NCBI GenBank assembly: GCA_016630905.1
Contig: WBMQ01000004.1
Location: 1,798,001 to 1,862,000, forward strand
DNA length: 64,000 nucleotides
Direction: 5' to 3'
DNA from: Capillidium heterosporum
Taxonomy: Eukaryota; Entomophthoromycota; Entomophthoromycetes; Entomophthorales; Capillidiaceae
Below, one piece after another: positions 12,601 to 23,893 of the stretch. The position numbers were made by a program, and so were the translations under genes. The notes beneath the pieces were generated by a model. The model saw nothing but the letters and a program-made list of their open reading frames with translations. It was not told the origin of the DNA and ran no database searches. The first letter of the stretch is position 1. Each line of letters starts with the position of its first letter.

Positions 12601-14812
12601 TGATTTCGGGTAAGACGTTGCCCTCGTTCCAGCCCTTCGAAACGTCGGCCCGTGCCGGTGGTTACATCGCTGGAAGGTTCTTGACCGGGATTAAACCTCA
12701 AGAGTACTTCTTCCACTGTATGGCGGGTCGTGAAGGTCTAATTGATACCGCCGTCAAGACTTCGAGATCAGGGTACCTTCAACGTTGTTTAATCAAGCAC
12801 ATGGAGGGTCTGAGAGTACACTACGATCATACCGTCCGAGACGACGACGGTTCGGTGATGCAGTTCTCCTACGGAGAGGACGGTTTGGATGTGACAAAGC
12901 AGAAGCACTTGTTCCAGTTCGACTTTGCTGCCACCAACTACAATGCATTGAAACGACGCTACCTACCTGGAAATGCAGTTAATAATATCGACCATGTGAC
13001 TGCAGTCAAGCATGGGAAAAAGGCGCTAAAGCACCCCGAGCTCTACGATCCATCATTGTCACTATATCCCCCATCCAAGTATTTTGGTTCGGTTAGCGAG
13101 CACTTCGCCCGCGAGTTAAAGCGCTTCGTCAAGCGTAACCCAGCCAGCTTAACCGAAAATAGCTATGGTGCTATTGACCCTGAATCCTTCAAATCGCTGA
13201 TGCAGCTCAAGTACCAAAAGTCGCTAGCCTGAACCTGGAGAGGCGGTCGGACTTTTGGCCGCCCAATCAGTAGGTGAACCTTCGACCCAGATGACTTTGA
13301 ACACTTTCCATTTTGCCGGGTTTGGTGCTAAGAACGTCACGTTAGGTATCCCGCGTTTGAGAGAAATCGTCATGATGGCTTCACCCACCATCAAGACGCC
13401 GTCTATGACAATGACTGTACTCAAGGAGGTATCGGACCAGACTCGTGACAATTTCTGCCTCATGGCTACTAAGCTACGCCTGTCCGAGCTCATTGACTAC
13501 GTCGACGTCTTAGAAGGGTACTCGACCACTCAAATGGGCTTCATGAAGACGTACCAGGTGCAACTCCACCTCTTTAACAAGAACGATTATAAAACTGAAT
13601 TCCAGGTCGACCCCAGCTTGGTGGAGCGTAGTATGGTCAAATTGGTTAAGCGCCTCGAGTTCCGTATCTCCTTAGAGCTGCGCAGGCAAGGGTTCAAGAT
13701 AAAGTTACTGAACAAGGACGACAACGACGAGTTTGCCGAGCCAATCGAGGGCCTATACCAGAGCAAGGAGGATGCCGACGACCACGACGATGAGGACGAA
13801 GACTTGGGCAGTGAAGATGAAGGCGATGCCACCGAAGCACGATCTAAAGACAAGCGTCGTCAACGGGCCAGCTATGACGATGACGATAAAGATGGGGATG
13901 AGGAAGAGGAACTCGATGAGGACGGTCAAGTTAAAACCAAAGCCGATTCTGATACCGATGCTGAGGCGTCCAATTACGACGACTCGGACTCGGAGTCTAC
14001 CCAAGTTGATGAATTGGAAATTGAAACTGCTAAGCTCGTCAGCAAGGACATCCACAAGGCAGCCAAGTATTGCACGCATTACAAATTCGACCAGAGCAAA
14101 GATACCGTAAGTTTAACTTTAAGTTTCCCCTCGCATCTGCGCAAGCTACTCATGGTCAACTTGGTTGAACAGTCGTGCTACGACACCATCGTTAGACAGA
14201 TCCCCAGCATCGAAAGGGTGTTCCCCATCACCAATGAAGCTAGCGATGACTTGAGTCGTAAAGTCTCAACAGACGGATCCAATTTAAAGGGTATGTGGGA
14301 TTATGGCAACATCGTCGACTTGGACTCCATCGAAAGTAACGATATTTATGGTATCTTGCAGACCTACGGTGTCGAAGCAGCAAGAGCTGCCATCAAGAGG
14401 GAAATCGCCGGTGTCTTTGCTGTTTACGGTATCGAAGTAGATGCCCGTCATCTTACCTTGATTGCCGACTACATGGTATGTTTTTGAATTTTATGATCAA
14501 GGTGCCGATTAGATACTAATGGCTTCTTTTTTAATAATTTAGACTTTCGAAGGTGGATATAGAGCCTTCAACCGAATAGGTATCGCCTCCTGTACATCCC
14601 CCTTCCAGAAGATGAGTTATGAAACTACCGTTTCTTTCTTAACTAAGGCCGTCCTGTAAAATATTTTTTAATTTTGAGCCAGGTATTAATTTTTGATATA
14701 TAGGTCCAAGGATTATGACGACCTAACCTCTCCTTCTGCCAACTTAGTAGCGGGTAAGTTGGTACATGGGGGTACCGGATCTTTCCAGATCATCCAGCCC
14801 ATCAACGTCTAG
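9618..14812 (+). CDS. RPA190: DNA-directed RNA polymerase I largest subunit
   Basis: This is the catalytic subunit of Pol I, which transcribes pre-rRNA in the nucleolus. The exons are 9618-9802, 9845-10004, 10045-14475, 14543-14655 and 14704-14812 (introns 40-67 bp), giving about 1664 residues. The N terminus has the zinc-binding clamp motif [17 protein letters not shown]. The active-site [12 protein letters not shown] lies near residue 632. Then come the funnel (SGAKGSNVN) and trigger loop ([19 protein letters not shown]), an acidic Pol I-specific insert (about 13780-14010) and the C-terminal [10 protein letters not shown]. Exon 3 needs three single-base skips: at 11982-11984 (CCC), 12458-12461 (CCCC) and 13230-13232 (GCC-TGA). 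Conserved residues run across each site ([33 protein letters not shown]). These are either insertion errors or real +1 shifts. Identity is certain; an intact product is not. Confidence 0.95.
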
Positions 14813-15062
14813 AAAGTTGCTTCAAAGTCGTTGAGAATAACGCCTTTTAATGAAAGTTTATAAAGATATACGAGTACTAAACTATATTTTGTGATATATA
14901 ATATACTATAATTTAATTGTATACTCTAAACATTGGGATTTCTAATATCATTACATCCAATATCTGTAATTACATCAGGCCAAGCATTTAGATGCTATAG
15001 TCACCATCAGTTGGCACTTCGAAGTTAAGTTATTAAAAGTGAAGTTTGTGCTATACCATCTG

Positions 15063-17219
15063 CTAGTTCTGGCTTCGTTTATCCTTGCTACTACTTCTAG
15101 ATCTACTATCTTCTTTACCATTGTTCTCTGCAACACCATTTGCCTGATCTTGATTGGTTTCCTTTAGCAGGTTGAGTAGGTCTGACATCCTATGACCTTC
15201 CTCAGCATCAGGCTTGGGGCGCTTGATAGGAGACTGAGTGTTGGAGGTTGGTTTGCGTCGCGGTCGCTCAATCTTACCTTTGGGGATGTTCGCCAACTCC
15301 CTGGAAATAGGTTCGGAGTTGGAACGGTTGACCTCAGTTCCAGCTTTGTTTTGCGTATCGTTGACCTCCTGCTCCAAGTTTAAGGCCTCCAGCTCGGCCT
15401 CTTCCTCTTTGGTTAGGACGGCTGGCGACCTACTACCTGACGTGTACTTGGTATGGGTGGGTCGTGAAGTTTCAGTGCTAATGGAGACAGCCTCATCCTC
15501 AGTACCAAGATGAGAGTAAGCTTCCGGTGCCGAAGTGCCTTCATCATCCTCGTCCTCGTCGTCGTCTTCACTGGAATCCTCGTCGCTAATCAGCACTTCG
15601 GCCCGGATGGGTGGGGCAATCTCACTCTGGTTTAGGTTGGCCATCACTCGCTCACTAAAATAAGTCAGTAAAAATAGACTTCCGTTTACGTACTAGACTG
15701 ATTCCAAATATCCTTTGGAATTAAGATTCTCAAAACCTTCCAATGACGGTATGTAGAGGCTACTCCGGCCTTCGGGCAGCCCTAAGTAGCTATTTTTGGG
15801 TAAATCTACATAAATTTTAGTATCCAAGATTTTCCAACGGAGATACCATCGGGGAGCGGTTCATTGAGTATGACACCGGTCTCCAAGGCCCAAGTTCTTG
15901 CCACGTTGTGAGCCGTATACCCACCTCCACCCAAGACGATCAATGGGAGATGAAAGGACATGACGTACTTCAGGCAGGATGCATGGCCTAAGTTAAAAGT
16001 TAGTGAGGTAAGGCCCACAGTTGATACCTAGGTTAGAGAGGTTAAATTGGCCTAGGCGATCTCCCACCACCGAATCGGCACCCATCTGCATAATTATGGC
16101 TTCAGGCTGGTACCGTTCGATTGTCTTGGCCACAATCTAAATTTCCAATAAATGTAAATGCACATCACTTAAAATGTCCAATTACCGGCTGAAACATGGA
16201 TAGGTAGGTAAGATCGTCAATCCCCCGCTTGAAGGGCACGTTCAAGGCGTAATTTTTGCCGGTTCCTACGCCACGATCCTATATTAGGCAAAAATCAGCC
16301 TAAAAATGGGTAAATTTGTATATACCTCGATCTGCCCAGTTCCAGGGAAGAAATCGCCAGCCTGATGGAAAGATAATGTCATAACTCGATTAGTGTGATA
16401 GAACATATGTTCTACTCCATCGCCGTGATGCACATCTATGTCGATGTACAAAACCCGTTTGTGATACCTGTTCCGAAGCTAGTTAGCATATAAACTACAT
16501 CAAGGTCATGTGTACTTGAGTAACTCTACTATACCAGCCGCTATGTCGTTGCCGTAGCAGAACCCGGACGAACCACCCTTCTTGGCAGTGGTGCATACCC
16601 CCGGCCCAGTGCACGCATATGTCGGCCTTCCCTTTGTTTATGTATTTGGCAGCACCTAAATTGATATGAGTAACAATTAGCCTCAAAATACTACATATGG
16701 AGCCACCGACTGAGCTAGAAGTGTAGTCGTATACCCCGGGAAATAGGGGGCAGTCCTCCGTGTTCTTGTCTAAGTAAATAAAAAAATTTAGTATATGAAA
16801 TATGGCATAATTGTATTAAATAACCAAATAAAACATATATTTACGTCGTTTGGAGTTGTAGGCTGTAAGTTCAGGCTTGGTATGCCTCAGCGAATCTATG
16901 TAGTCCTCGTCGTGGATCTTCTTCAAAGTGGTATCGGTAGCCTTGCTAATCGACTAAAATAAAAAGTCAGCAATATTCAAAATAATGGCAATACCATTAT
17001 CTGCATCTTGGAGAATAGGTCGTAGCCCATAACTAGCTCGTGGGTCATATTGACCCGAGCCGGCTCCATAGGGTGGCAGGGGGAGAAGAAGTAGGAGGAC
17101 CCTTCAGCTAGATGCACAAAAATAGTCAAATATGTTAGTCAACCTCTACTTAAACTTTATAGTAGAGTAAGGTAGAGTTACTTACGGTCATAGTAGTAGG
17201 CCACACTGCGTTTGGACAT
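15063..17219 (-). CDS. Class I histone deacetylase (Rpd3/Hos2/HDAC3 type)
   Basis: A Zn-dependent lysine deacetylase that works in nuclear corepressor complexes. The eleven exons are 17219-17186, 17108-16995, 16953-16845, 16769-16695, 16655-16516, 16467-16326, 16278-16186, 16136-16028, 15987-15847, 15805-15694 and 15654-15063 (introns 39-77 bp), about 552 residues. Visible motifs are [21 protein letters not shown] (catalytic His pair near residue 132), GFCYGND (usually GFCYVND), DIDVHHGDG (metal site), [11 protein letters not shown] and [12 protein letters not shown]. The last exon is a ~195-residue acidic then basic tail with RPRRKP, likely disordered. Two extra bases must be skipped: one in GGGG at 17100-17103 and one T at 16587 (HH then AKK). 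Whether it is the Rpd3 or the Hos2 branch cannot be settled here. Confidence 0.93.
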
Positions 17220-18420
17220 GTTAACAAAGTAAAATCGTAGTTCCAATGTCCGCCAATGTCAAAATTAGAAAGTCTGGGTGAAAGAGATTGTAAGTTCTTT
17301 TTTTATAGGGCTGACTTGGAAATTTGGGCCATTCTAGGTTGGAATTTCTTATTTGGTAAAGTACACTGGTTATAAACTAATTTCCGGGTTTGGGTTATTA
17401 GGCGCAACAGCTCATAAATTTTGGTACACAGGTATGTACAGGACTTTATGGAAACACTAACTAAACGATACTAACTATATACAAACATATTGCTAATGGA
17501 TTCAATTAATCTCTAGTAGCGATGTCTTTAGGGATGAGGTTTGTACTTTCATCAGAAAATTTCACCAATTTCCTATAAAGCCTACTTGAGCCAACTATAT
17601 TGAAGCATATGAAATGTCTAGGAAATTTCAGATGTAATAGCAATACAGAGGTATTAAATTTTTATTATTAGAGAAGTCTATATATCAATTACCGATCACT
17701 TTAAAAGACATCGCTTCAAGCAATCGCTATACAAAGAGACGGCTTTGACCAACCATGGGAACCTTTTTAACATTGTTTGAACCAATGAAGGCTTATACTA
17801 ACAGTATTTCCAAGCCTACTATATCATAGTATTATTTATACTTTATAATTTACATAAAAATAGTAAAAGTCGCTTAAAGTTGTAGTTTAAGCACTGCAGT
17901 TACAGTCTTTATATTTCAGCTATAAATCGAAAATTTAGAAATAGAAATGTTATCATAATAGGGCGTTTATAAAGTTTGGGTTACTGAATTTAGAACATCA
18001 AAATCAAATACATAGACCAACAACACAAAGAATAATTAGTCCTTTCATTTATAGCAAATAGTATTGAAGCCAATTTATAACGAGTATTGGCATGTTAAAG
18101 TAAATAGTTTTTGCTTTGATTTTCAAAATCGATTAGGTGCAATCTAAAAGGCAACTTCTCATACTTTTGAATTATAGCCAAGAAAATCTAATATGTGCAT
18201 CAATAATTAGTATGCTTACAAAATCATCTCATTCACTATATATAGCCTCTACAATTTTTCTATATAGATCTAAACCATCCATATAAACAACTTAAATTCG
18301 TTTAGTAGTAAACATTGACGTAAAAGAAAAACTACAGGTACTTATGAATTAAGCCGATTTATTAGCTAAAGATGCATCTCAGCCACAAGTTCATTTCAAC
18401 ATGTCAAAAGTTGACAATCC
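17220..18420. other. Intergenic (HDAC promoter side)
   Basis: Lies between the start of the HDAC gene and the 3' end of CSN1, both on the minus strand. It is AT-rich, with no exon or RNA gene that I can support. It should contain the HDAC promoter near 17220-17400 and the CSN1 3' UTR near 18400. Confidence 0.5.
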
Positions 18421-20312
18421 TTATTCTGAATCCGAGGAGTATTCAGGAGGATAGACAGCTTCATCTTCCAAATTAGCTTCCTTATCCGCACATGTGTTGA
18501 AATTAGGATTGAGATTGGCGGTATTTGATTCAGGGCTCATTGCATGTTGTGTAAAAGTAACTAGGAGTCCGCTAGTCTGCAGCCTAGAGGCAGCCAACGA
18601 ATTACGGGTCATCCTTTCAACTTTACGAGCCTCCTGGAAGGTAAGGTCCCGTAACTTACGCTTGAGGTCCACTTTCTCGATCCACAAAGTTTGGTTGTGG
18701 GGCTCAACTCGGGCATCCAGTTCCCCACTGCGAATCTGGGACAGCATGGCATCGTAAACTTCCTTTTGAGGCATGTCGAAGCTGTAAGCGAGTGTCTTAA
18801 GGGGGACGGAGCGGTAGGGACGTAGTACCTCCTGCTGGATGCGAGTTGATATGAGCTTTTGGATCTGCTTGGAATGTGGTTGCAGGTAGATGTCGATGTT
18901 AGCCCGTTGCATGCACCGCTGCAATTCTTTGGAGAGCAGGTTAAAGTTCCCATCGACAAAGGCTTGGATCAACTTCTCGGAACTGTCCTGGGCCTGGTAT
19001 AGTTTGAGGTTGGTGTTTAAAAGGAGGTGGGTCCGTAGCTCATCCCTACTGAATCCAATGAGAGCCCCAAGCGCTACCATCAGTGAAAGATCCTGACAGG
19101 AAATAAACTAAAAACGATCAGAGTTTGCATTTTGTATATTTTACCTCTTTGACGATATCGACGTAGTCGTACTTGATACCCGACAATAGCAAGGCTGCTG
19201 CCTTGAATTCGCCTTGATTTACGGCAGCCAGTGCCTTGGCCAACTTTATCAAAGCCATATTTTCACCGTCGGTACGGACTGCCTTGATGGTTTCCAGGTG
19301 TTGAATCAATGGCTGGTTCCCAAACGTGTCATAGTGCCACAGGTTCACCTTAATCATAGTCAGGTATAGCTTGCTCAATGAAGCGTCATCATTACAGTAT
19401 TCTTTGGCGAGCTGCAGGCTGGAGGCGGCATCCTTTAGATTCCCAGTTTGTATTTGTAAATCGGCCAACTCCTCGTAGCTTAGCTAATGAATTGTTAGAA
19501 ATTGAAAACAGTTGCCAAGTACTCGGACGGTGTCGTAAATTTTGTTGCGACTACCGGCTTCTATCTCGGATTTGAGTTTGTTGATGCGGGGTATCACCAG
19601 CTGTTTGATTTGCTTGGCTGCACTGTAATCCAGCTGGAACTGTGGGCCACAAGCCTCTTTCAAGGTACTAGCTAGACTCAAGTACTTTATATGGTTCTTG
19701 GTGTGTTCCTTGAGAAGATGTAAACCCAAAAATAAAGCCTTGTTAGCTATCGCGGGGCAAGAATCGGCCAGGAATAGGATCCTTTCAGCTTTTGCAAGGC
19801 CTAAATAAGTTAGTAATATAAATTTAAAGGAACGTACCGTTGTAGCTATTGGCATAGCTGTACAGATCCAAGTCTTTCAAATCTGAATATTTTATCCAGC
19901 ACCTACGTACTTCGAAGTAGGTACTAAACTCCTTGTTATCCAGTTTAAAAGGGTCCTCGAACTTCAGGGTTTCAACTTGAACAAGCTCGGATTTATGGGT
20001 TGGGAAAGCTTCCGCCAAGGCAGCAGCCAAATCGGCTTCAGTCCCTGCACCGTCACCATTGGAACTTTTACTCAAAGAATTTGAACCTTCACTAAGTTTT
20101 ACACCTGGTTTAGGGCTAACTGGCGAATCAGCCATTCCTAAATTGCTTTTCTCATCAATGTTCTCATTGTCCAAATTATCCTGAGAGATGTTGGAATTGG
20201 CAACCGGCTTAGGACTGCTTGGTGAATCGGTATTTTCAAACTCGTTGATATTGGATTCCATCTTCAATACTTTTGTTTTTGGTGAACTAATTGAATCTTG
20301 GCTTTCAGACAT
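18421..20312 (-). CDS. CSN1: COP9 signalosome subunit 1
   Basis: CSN1 is a PCI-domain scaffold of the COP9 signalosome, which removes Nedd8 from cullin-RING ligases. The four exons are 20312-19838, 19800-19523, 19483-19145 and 19092-18421 (introns 37, 39 and 52 bp), 587 residues, with no frame break. Residues 1-110 are Ser/Pro-rich, with repeated SPKP, and look disordered. A helical-repeat region follows (AERILFLADSCP, KIYDTVRLSYEELADLQIQTG). The PCI/winged-helix part includes DIYLQPHSKQIQKLI and EVYDAMLSQIRSGELDARVEPH. The block running from DIYLQPH through ARVEPHNQTLWI resembles CSN1 more than the related proteasome subunit Rpn7, although both belong to one superfamily. It is divergently arranged with the MFS transporter gene. 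Confidence 0.88.
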
Positions 20313-20939
20313 ATTTAGCTGAGCTGAACAAGATGAGTTCTTTTACAATGACCACATCATTTTGTAAGTGATCGGTCCAAAATTTCGACTACAAACTTGT
20401 AAAAATGTCATATTTTGCTTTCCCAAATGTTATTCCATATACAATTAATATAAAGGTAACTACCAGTAGCTGTTTTTAATATTCAGCCCAGTTCAAAGGC
20501 CTATATATTATACTTAATAGGTATACAATAGTGAAGTATAATTCATCAGTAGGAATTTGGATTACGTTCCAAATCATGCTGTGATCAAATTGACCATAGC
20601 TTTGCACTTAAATACACCTTAAACTAATGGAGTGTAATAATGCTTTTAAGGAGTAAAAGAATATATCCAATAAATTTAAGTAAATTTAGCCTTATTCACC
20701 ATCTGAAGTATATTACACTTTCAATCCAAATGAAGATATACTTTCAATGGGGGTAAAATCTATAGCTACTAATAGTTGACAAGTGAAGAAATTTATTTGA
20801 TAGATCTACTATGCTAAACCCACTCATTGACAGAATAATTCTATTCAAGAAATCAAAGTTCAGGATTGGAGTAGGCTCAATCAACTAGAGTATACCAACC
20901 TTTACATTTCAACTATACCCAACCCAAGAACGATGACTA
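20313..20939. promoter_or_regulatory. Divergent intergenic region, CSN1/MFS
   Basis: 627 bp between two divergent ATGs, so it should contain both promoters. It is AT-rich; I cannot point to a specific factor site with confidence. Confidence 0.5.
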
Positions 20940-22426
20940 ATGGCTACACCTTGCTTGAAACGACTTCGATCCCCAGCTCTGTCCTTCGTTAAGCGTTACA
21001 CAAACCTAGCGCTGTTTTGCAGTTTAACCTTCTTATCAGCTCAAATTTGGATAACCTATTCGACAATATTGATTAGTAGTACCAAATACTTTGAAGTGGA
21101 AGTCGGTTTTATATACCAACTCAGCAATATATTTATGTTAACTTTCATCCTATTTATTTTCCCCAGCTTGTCAATAACCAAATCTTTTATCAAATTGGAC
21201 AATAATAACATTAGGTTAATATTGCTACTTGCCGCTTTTATCAATACGATGGGATGTTGGTTGAAAGTTTGGGCTGGAAGAAATTTCATGGCTGCGTTCT
21301 TGGCACAGGGCGTCATATCATTAGCTCAACTCTTTACCCTAAGTACTTTTTCTATTTTCTACTTTGCCATTTATCTAAACTGCTTTTAAGGTATGCCAAC
21401 TACTTTAGCTCAAATATATTTTGAAGATAACGAACAGAATTTAGTCGTTACCTTGGGTTGTACTTTCAATACATTGGGTTCAGCGGTTGGGTAAGGTTGT
21501 TGTAGAAATTCTTTTTAATGTACTTTTAGATTTTTAATTACCCCATATATAGTACAGGAAAGCAACTTGGCAGCTTCCCTTTCGAGGTTTACGCTCTGTC
21601 AGGTACATTTAATAAACTATAATCTAGTTTAAACAATTTGATTTAGGCGATAGCATCGACTTTAATACTCGGTTTAATACACTTGTTCTTTACCAACATC
21701 AATAGCCTTAAAAACCTCGATAATCAACTATACGATTTTAAAGACATTTTACCAAGTTTAAAGTCTCTATTCTCAAAGTTGGAGTTTCACTTTCTCATTT
21801 TAAGCTATGGGCTACTGGTAGGATCTCAGTATGCGGTACAAACCCTACTCTTTACTTTGATAAATGAAACTTATTCAAATGTATCTGAGGTAATGAAATG
21901 TTTTATATTTAAATTCTCACATTGAATACTTTAGATTGAAGTAGGTAGCCTAGGATTTCTGATGATAATATTTGGCATTTTAATCTCTATTTTTACGAGT
22001 AGTTGGCTAGATATATACAAAAATTATAGATCGATGGCAACTATACTATATAGTTTAACTTTAACTTCGATATTTAGTTTGCTGATAAGTAATAGGTCGA
22101 GTTGGTATTTCGGTAGTTACATCAGCTGGTAAACCTTTTATACTAGAATACATAGATTTACGTTTATAGTTTAATTTACGGGATGGCTTCTTCAGCCCTA
22201 ACTCCTATACTTTTCCAAGTCGGTGCGGATAGGTACCCCGATCAAGTTTATGTTGTAACTTCGACCCTCAACTTTTACGCACAGATATTTGGGATCATTG
22301 CTTTGATAACCACCTCACTCTTACCCAGTTTAATGCCCTAAACCTTGGTCCCCTACCGTACTTGTAAGTTTAATTGGTTTCCATCTCATCGGTTTGGGCT
22401 TGATCGTTAAAGCCTTGAAAATGTAA
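20940..22426 (+). CDS. MFS transporter, FLVCR-like
   Basis: A polytopic transporter of the major facilitator superfamily, resembling the FLVCR/MFSD7 group (heme, choline or ethanolamine transport in animals). The substrate is unknown here. The six exons are 20940-21342, 21391-21490, 21530-21602, 21647-21889, 21935-22128 and 22170-22426 (introns 39-48 bp), about 422 residues. Hydrophobic segments occur throughout. Family-like stretches are AQIWITYSTI near the start, NTMGCWLKVWAGRNF in the third to fourth TM, and FNTLGSAVGFLITPY after the third intron. The zero frame stops at TAA (22339-22341) just before a clear last TM helix; skipping the T of CCC-TAA continues into SPTVLVSLIGFHLIGLGLIV and ends at 22426. 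If the TAA is the true end, the protein lacks TM12. The ATG at 20940 opens the conserved frame; the one at 20933 is out of frame. Confidence 0.8.
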
Positions 22427-23893
22427 ACCTGTAGATGCTTTACCAATTTCGGTTGGTGTGTATTATACAAGCAATGTCGAGGGATTTATTTCTGAAAGTT
22501 AGCCATTATAACTTTGATAATGTAATTTAATTCATATAAATTATTTTAGAGGAATTGTACTATTTAAAATATAAATTAGTCTTTTGAAAACGATGTATTT
22601 AACTTTCACTCTTATATAATAATTTATGGATATGTTTGGATTAGCAGTTTTTAGCAATGTGAAATGTGAAATGTGCATTAGTTTTGTTGTCGTATTAGCA
22701 GTTTAACACATACTATTTTAAAAGTAACGGTTGTATTTAATTTGAATACAGGGCTAAAAATCTAGATTAATCATGTAAAGTATAAAGTATAGCAAGGCTA
22801 CATCAATAGTTTATATACTCAATATTGTTATTTTAATTTCTCAAAATATACTTCAAGCTAAGCTTGAAAAAAACCGATGTTTACAATTATGGCTCAAATC
22901 TATTCCAATACTTGGCTTTAATAGTTTTATACTATTTCTAATTCCCATCGACATTCAGTTGCATATATGACCGACTAAAAATGATTCCCAAAGATTGAAT
23001 GTAAGTGAATATATCGTATAAATCATAGACATTAATTTACTATATTTAGCTACATTTTATAAACTGAGTTTAGTTTTACTCTAATTATAATGCGATAATA
23101 TTATCAAATACTTTAAATATCTCGAAAAAATGGAACTATATTTAGGTTTTATACATATTTAGTATGCGTAGTATGCTATATATATCGAAGCTAATATATT
23201 ATATAAGAATATGTACGCTATACAATCGTTATAAATCTAGGTAAGGTTTAGCAGTGTTATATTAATTGATATTTACTTATATTTGGACCTTCTATCCGAA
23301 AATAACATACAACTTATTTCAGATAGCAAAGCACTTATACTTAACTTAGTTTCGGAGAGAGAATAAATAGCAGAATATACATATCTAGTGTTTTTAAATT
23401 TACATTTAACCTATTTTTAGTTATAAAATGCACAACATATGTATAAATACCCGCTTTCCTAGCCTAGTTGAATACTTCCGCACCTGATCTATCGGAATCC
23501 GGCAAGACTTTCCTAACCTGTGTAAATAAACAAACTGTCTCTCGGATGTTGTACGTAATGCACTACATTTATCCAAGAAGCTGACAATTAAATTTTACCC
23601 ATTCTGCCAAAGATATAATTGGAATATTAATGGCATCGGTATTCCTGCTTATGTAAAGAAATCAATCACTTTAGTTAATTACAAGCACTTCAATTAGCGA
23701 TCGTATATGTATAGTAGCACATCTGTACCTTTTCCTTATTTGGGAGGTATAGGTAGGCCTTCATCGTCCATAACGATTTCAAAAGTTCTACCGGATCTGG
23801 AACCCTTTGCACAGCTTACATAACCTGACGAGCTACTGCTAGTATATAAGGGCTGCTAAATTGTCAATTGGTACTTACAAACAAAACTTGAAG
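22427..23893. other. Intergenic, AT-rich
   Basis: 1.5 kb with many TATAT/CTATA words between two plus-strand genes. No exon or RNA gene is supportable. The ~200 bp before 23894 is less AT-rich and is likely the promoter of the beta-lactamase-fold gene. Confidence 0.5.

Noticed and set aside
13733-14110. Long frames opposite or overlapping the acidic insert of RPA190
   Set aside because: They are shadows of the Asp/Glu-rich repeat codons of the real gene.
14985-15060. 5S rRNA gene or relic (short matches to CCATCAG and CGAAGTTAAG)
   Set aside because: Only two short blocks match; the rest of the 5S structure and the internal control region are absent.
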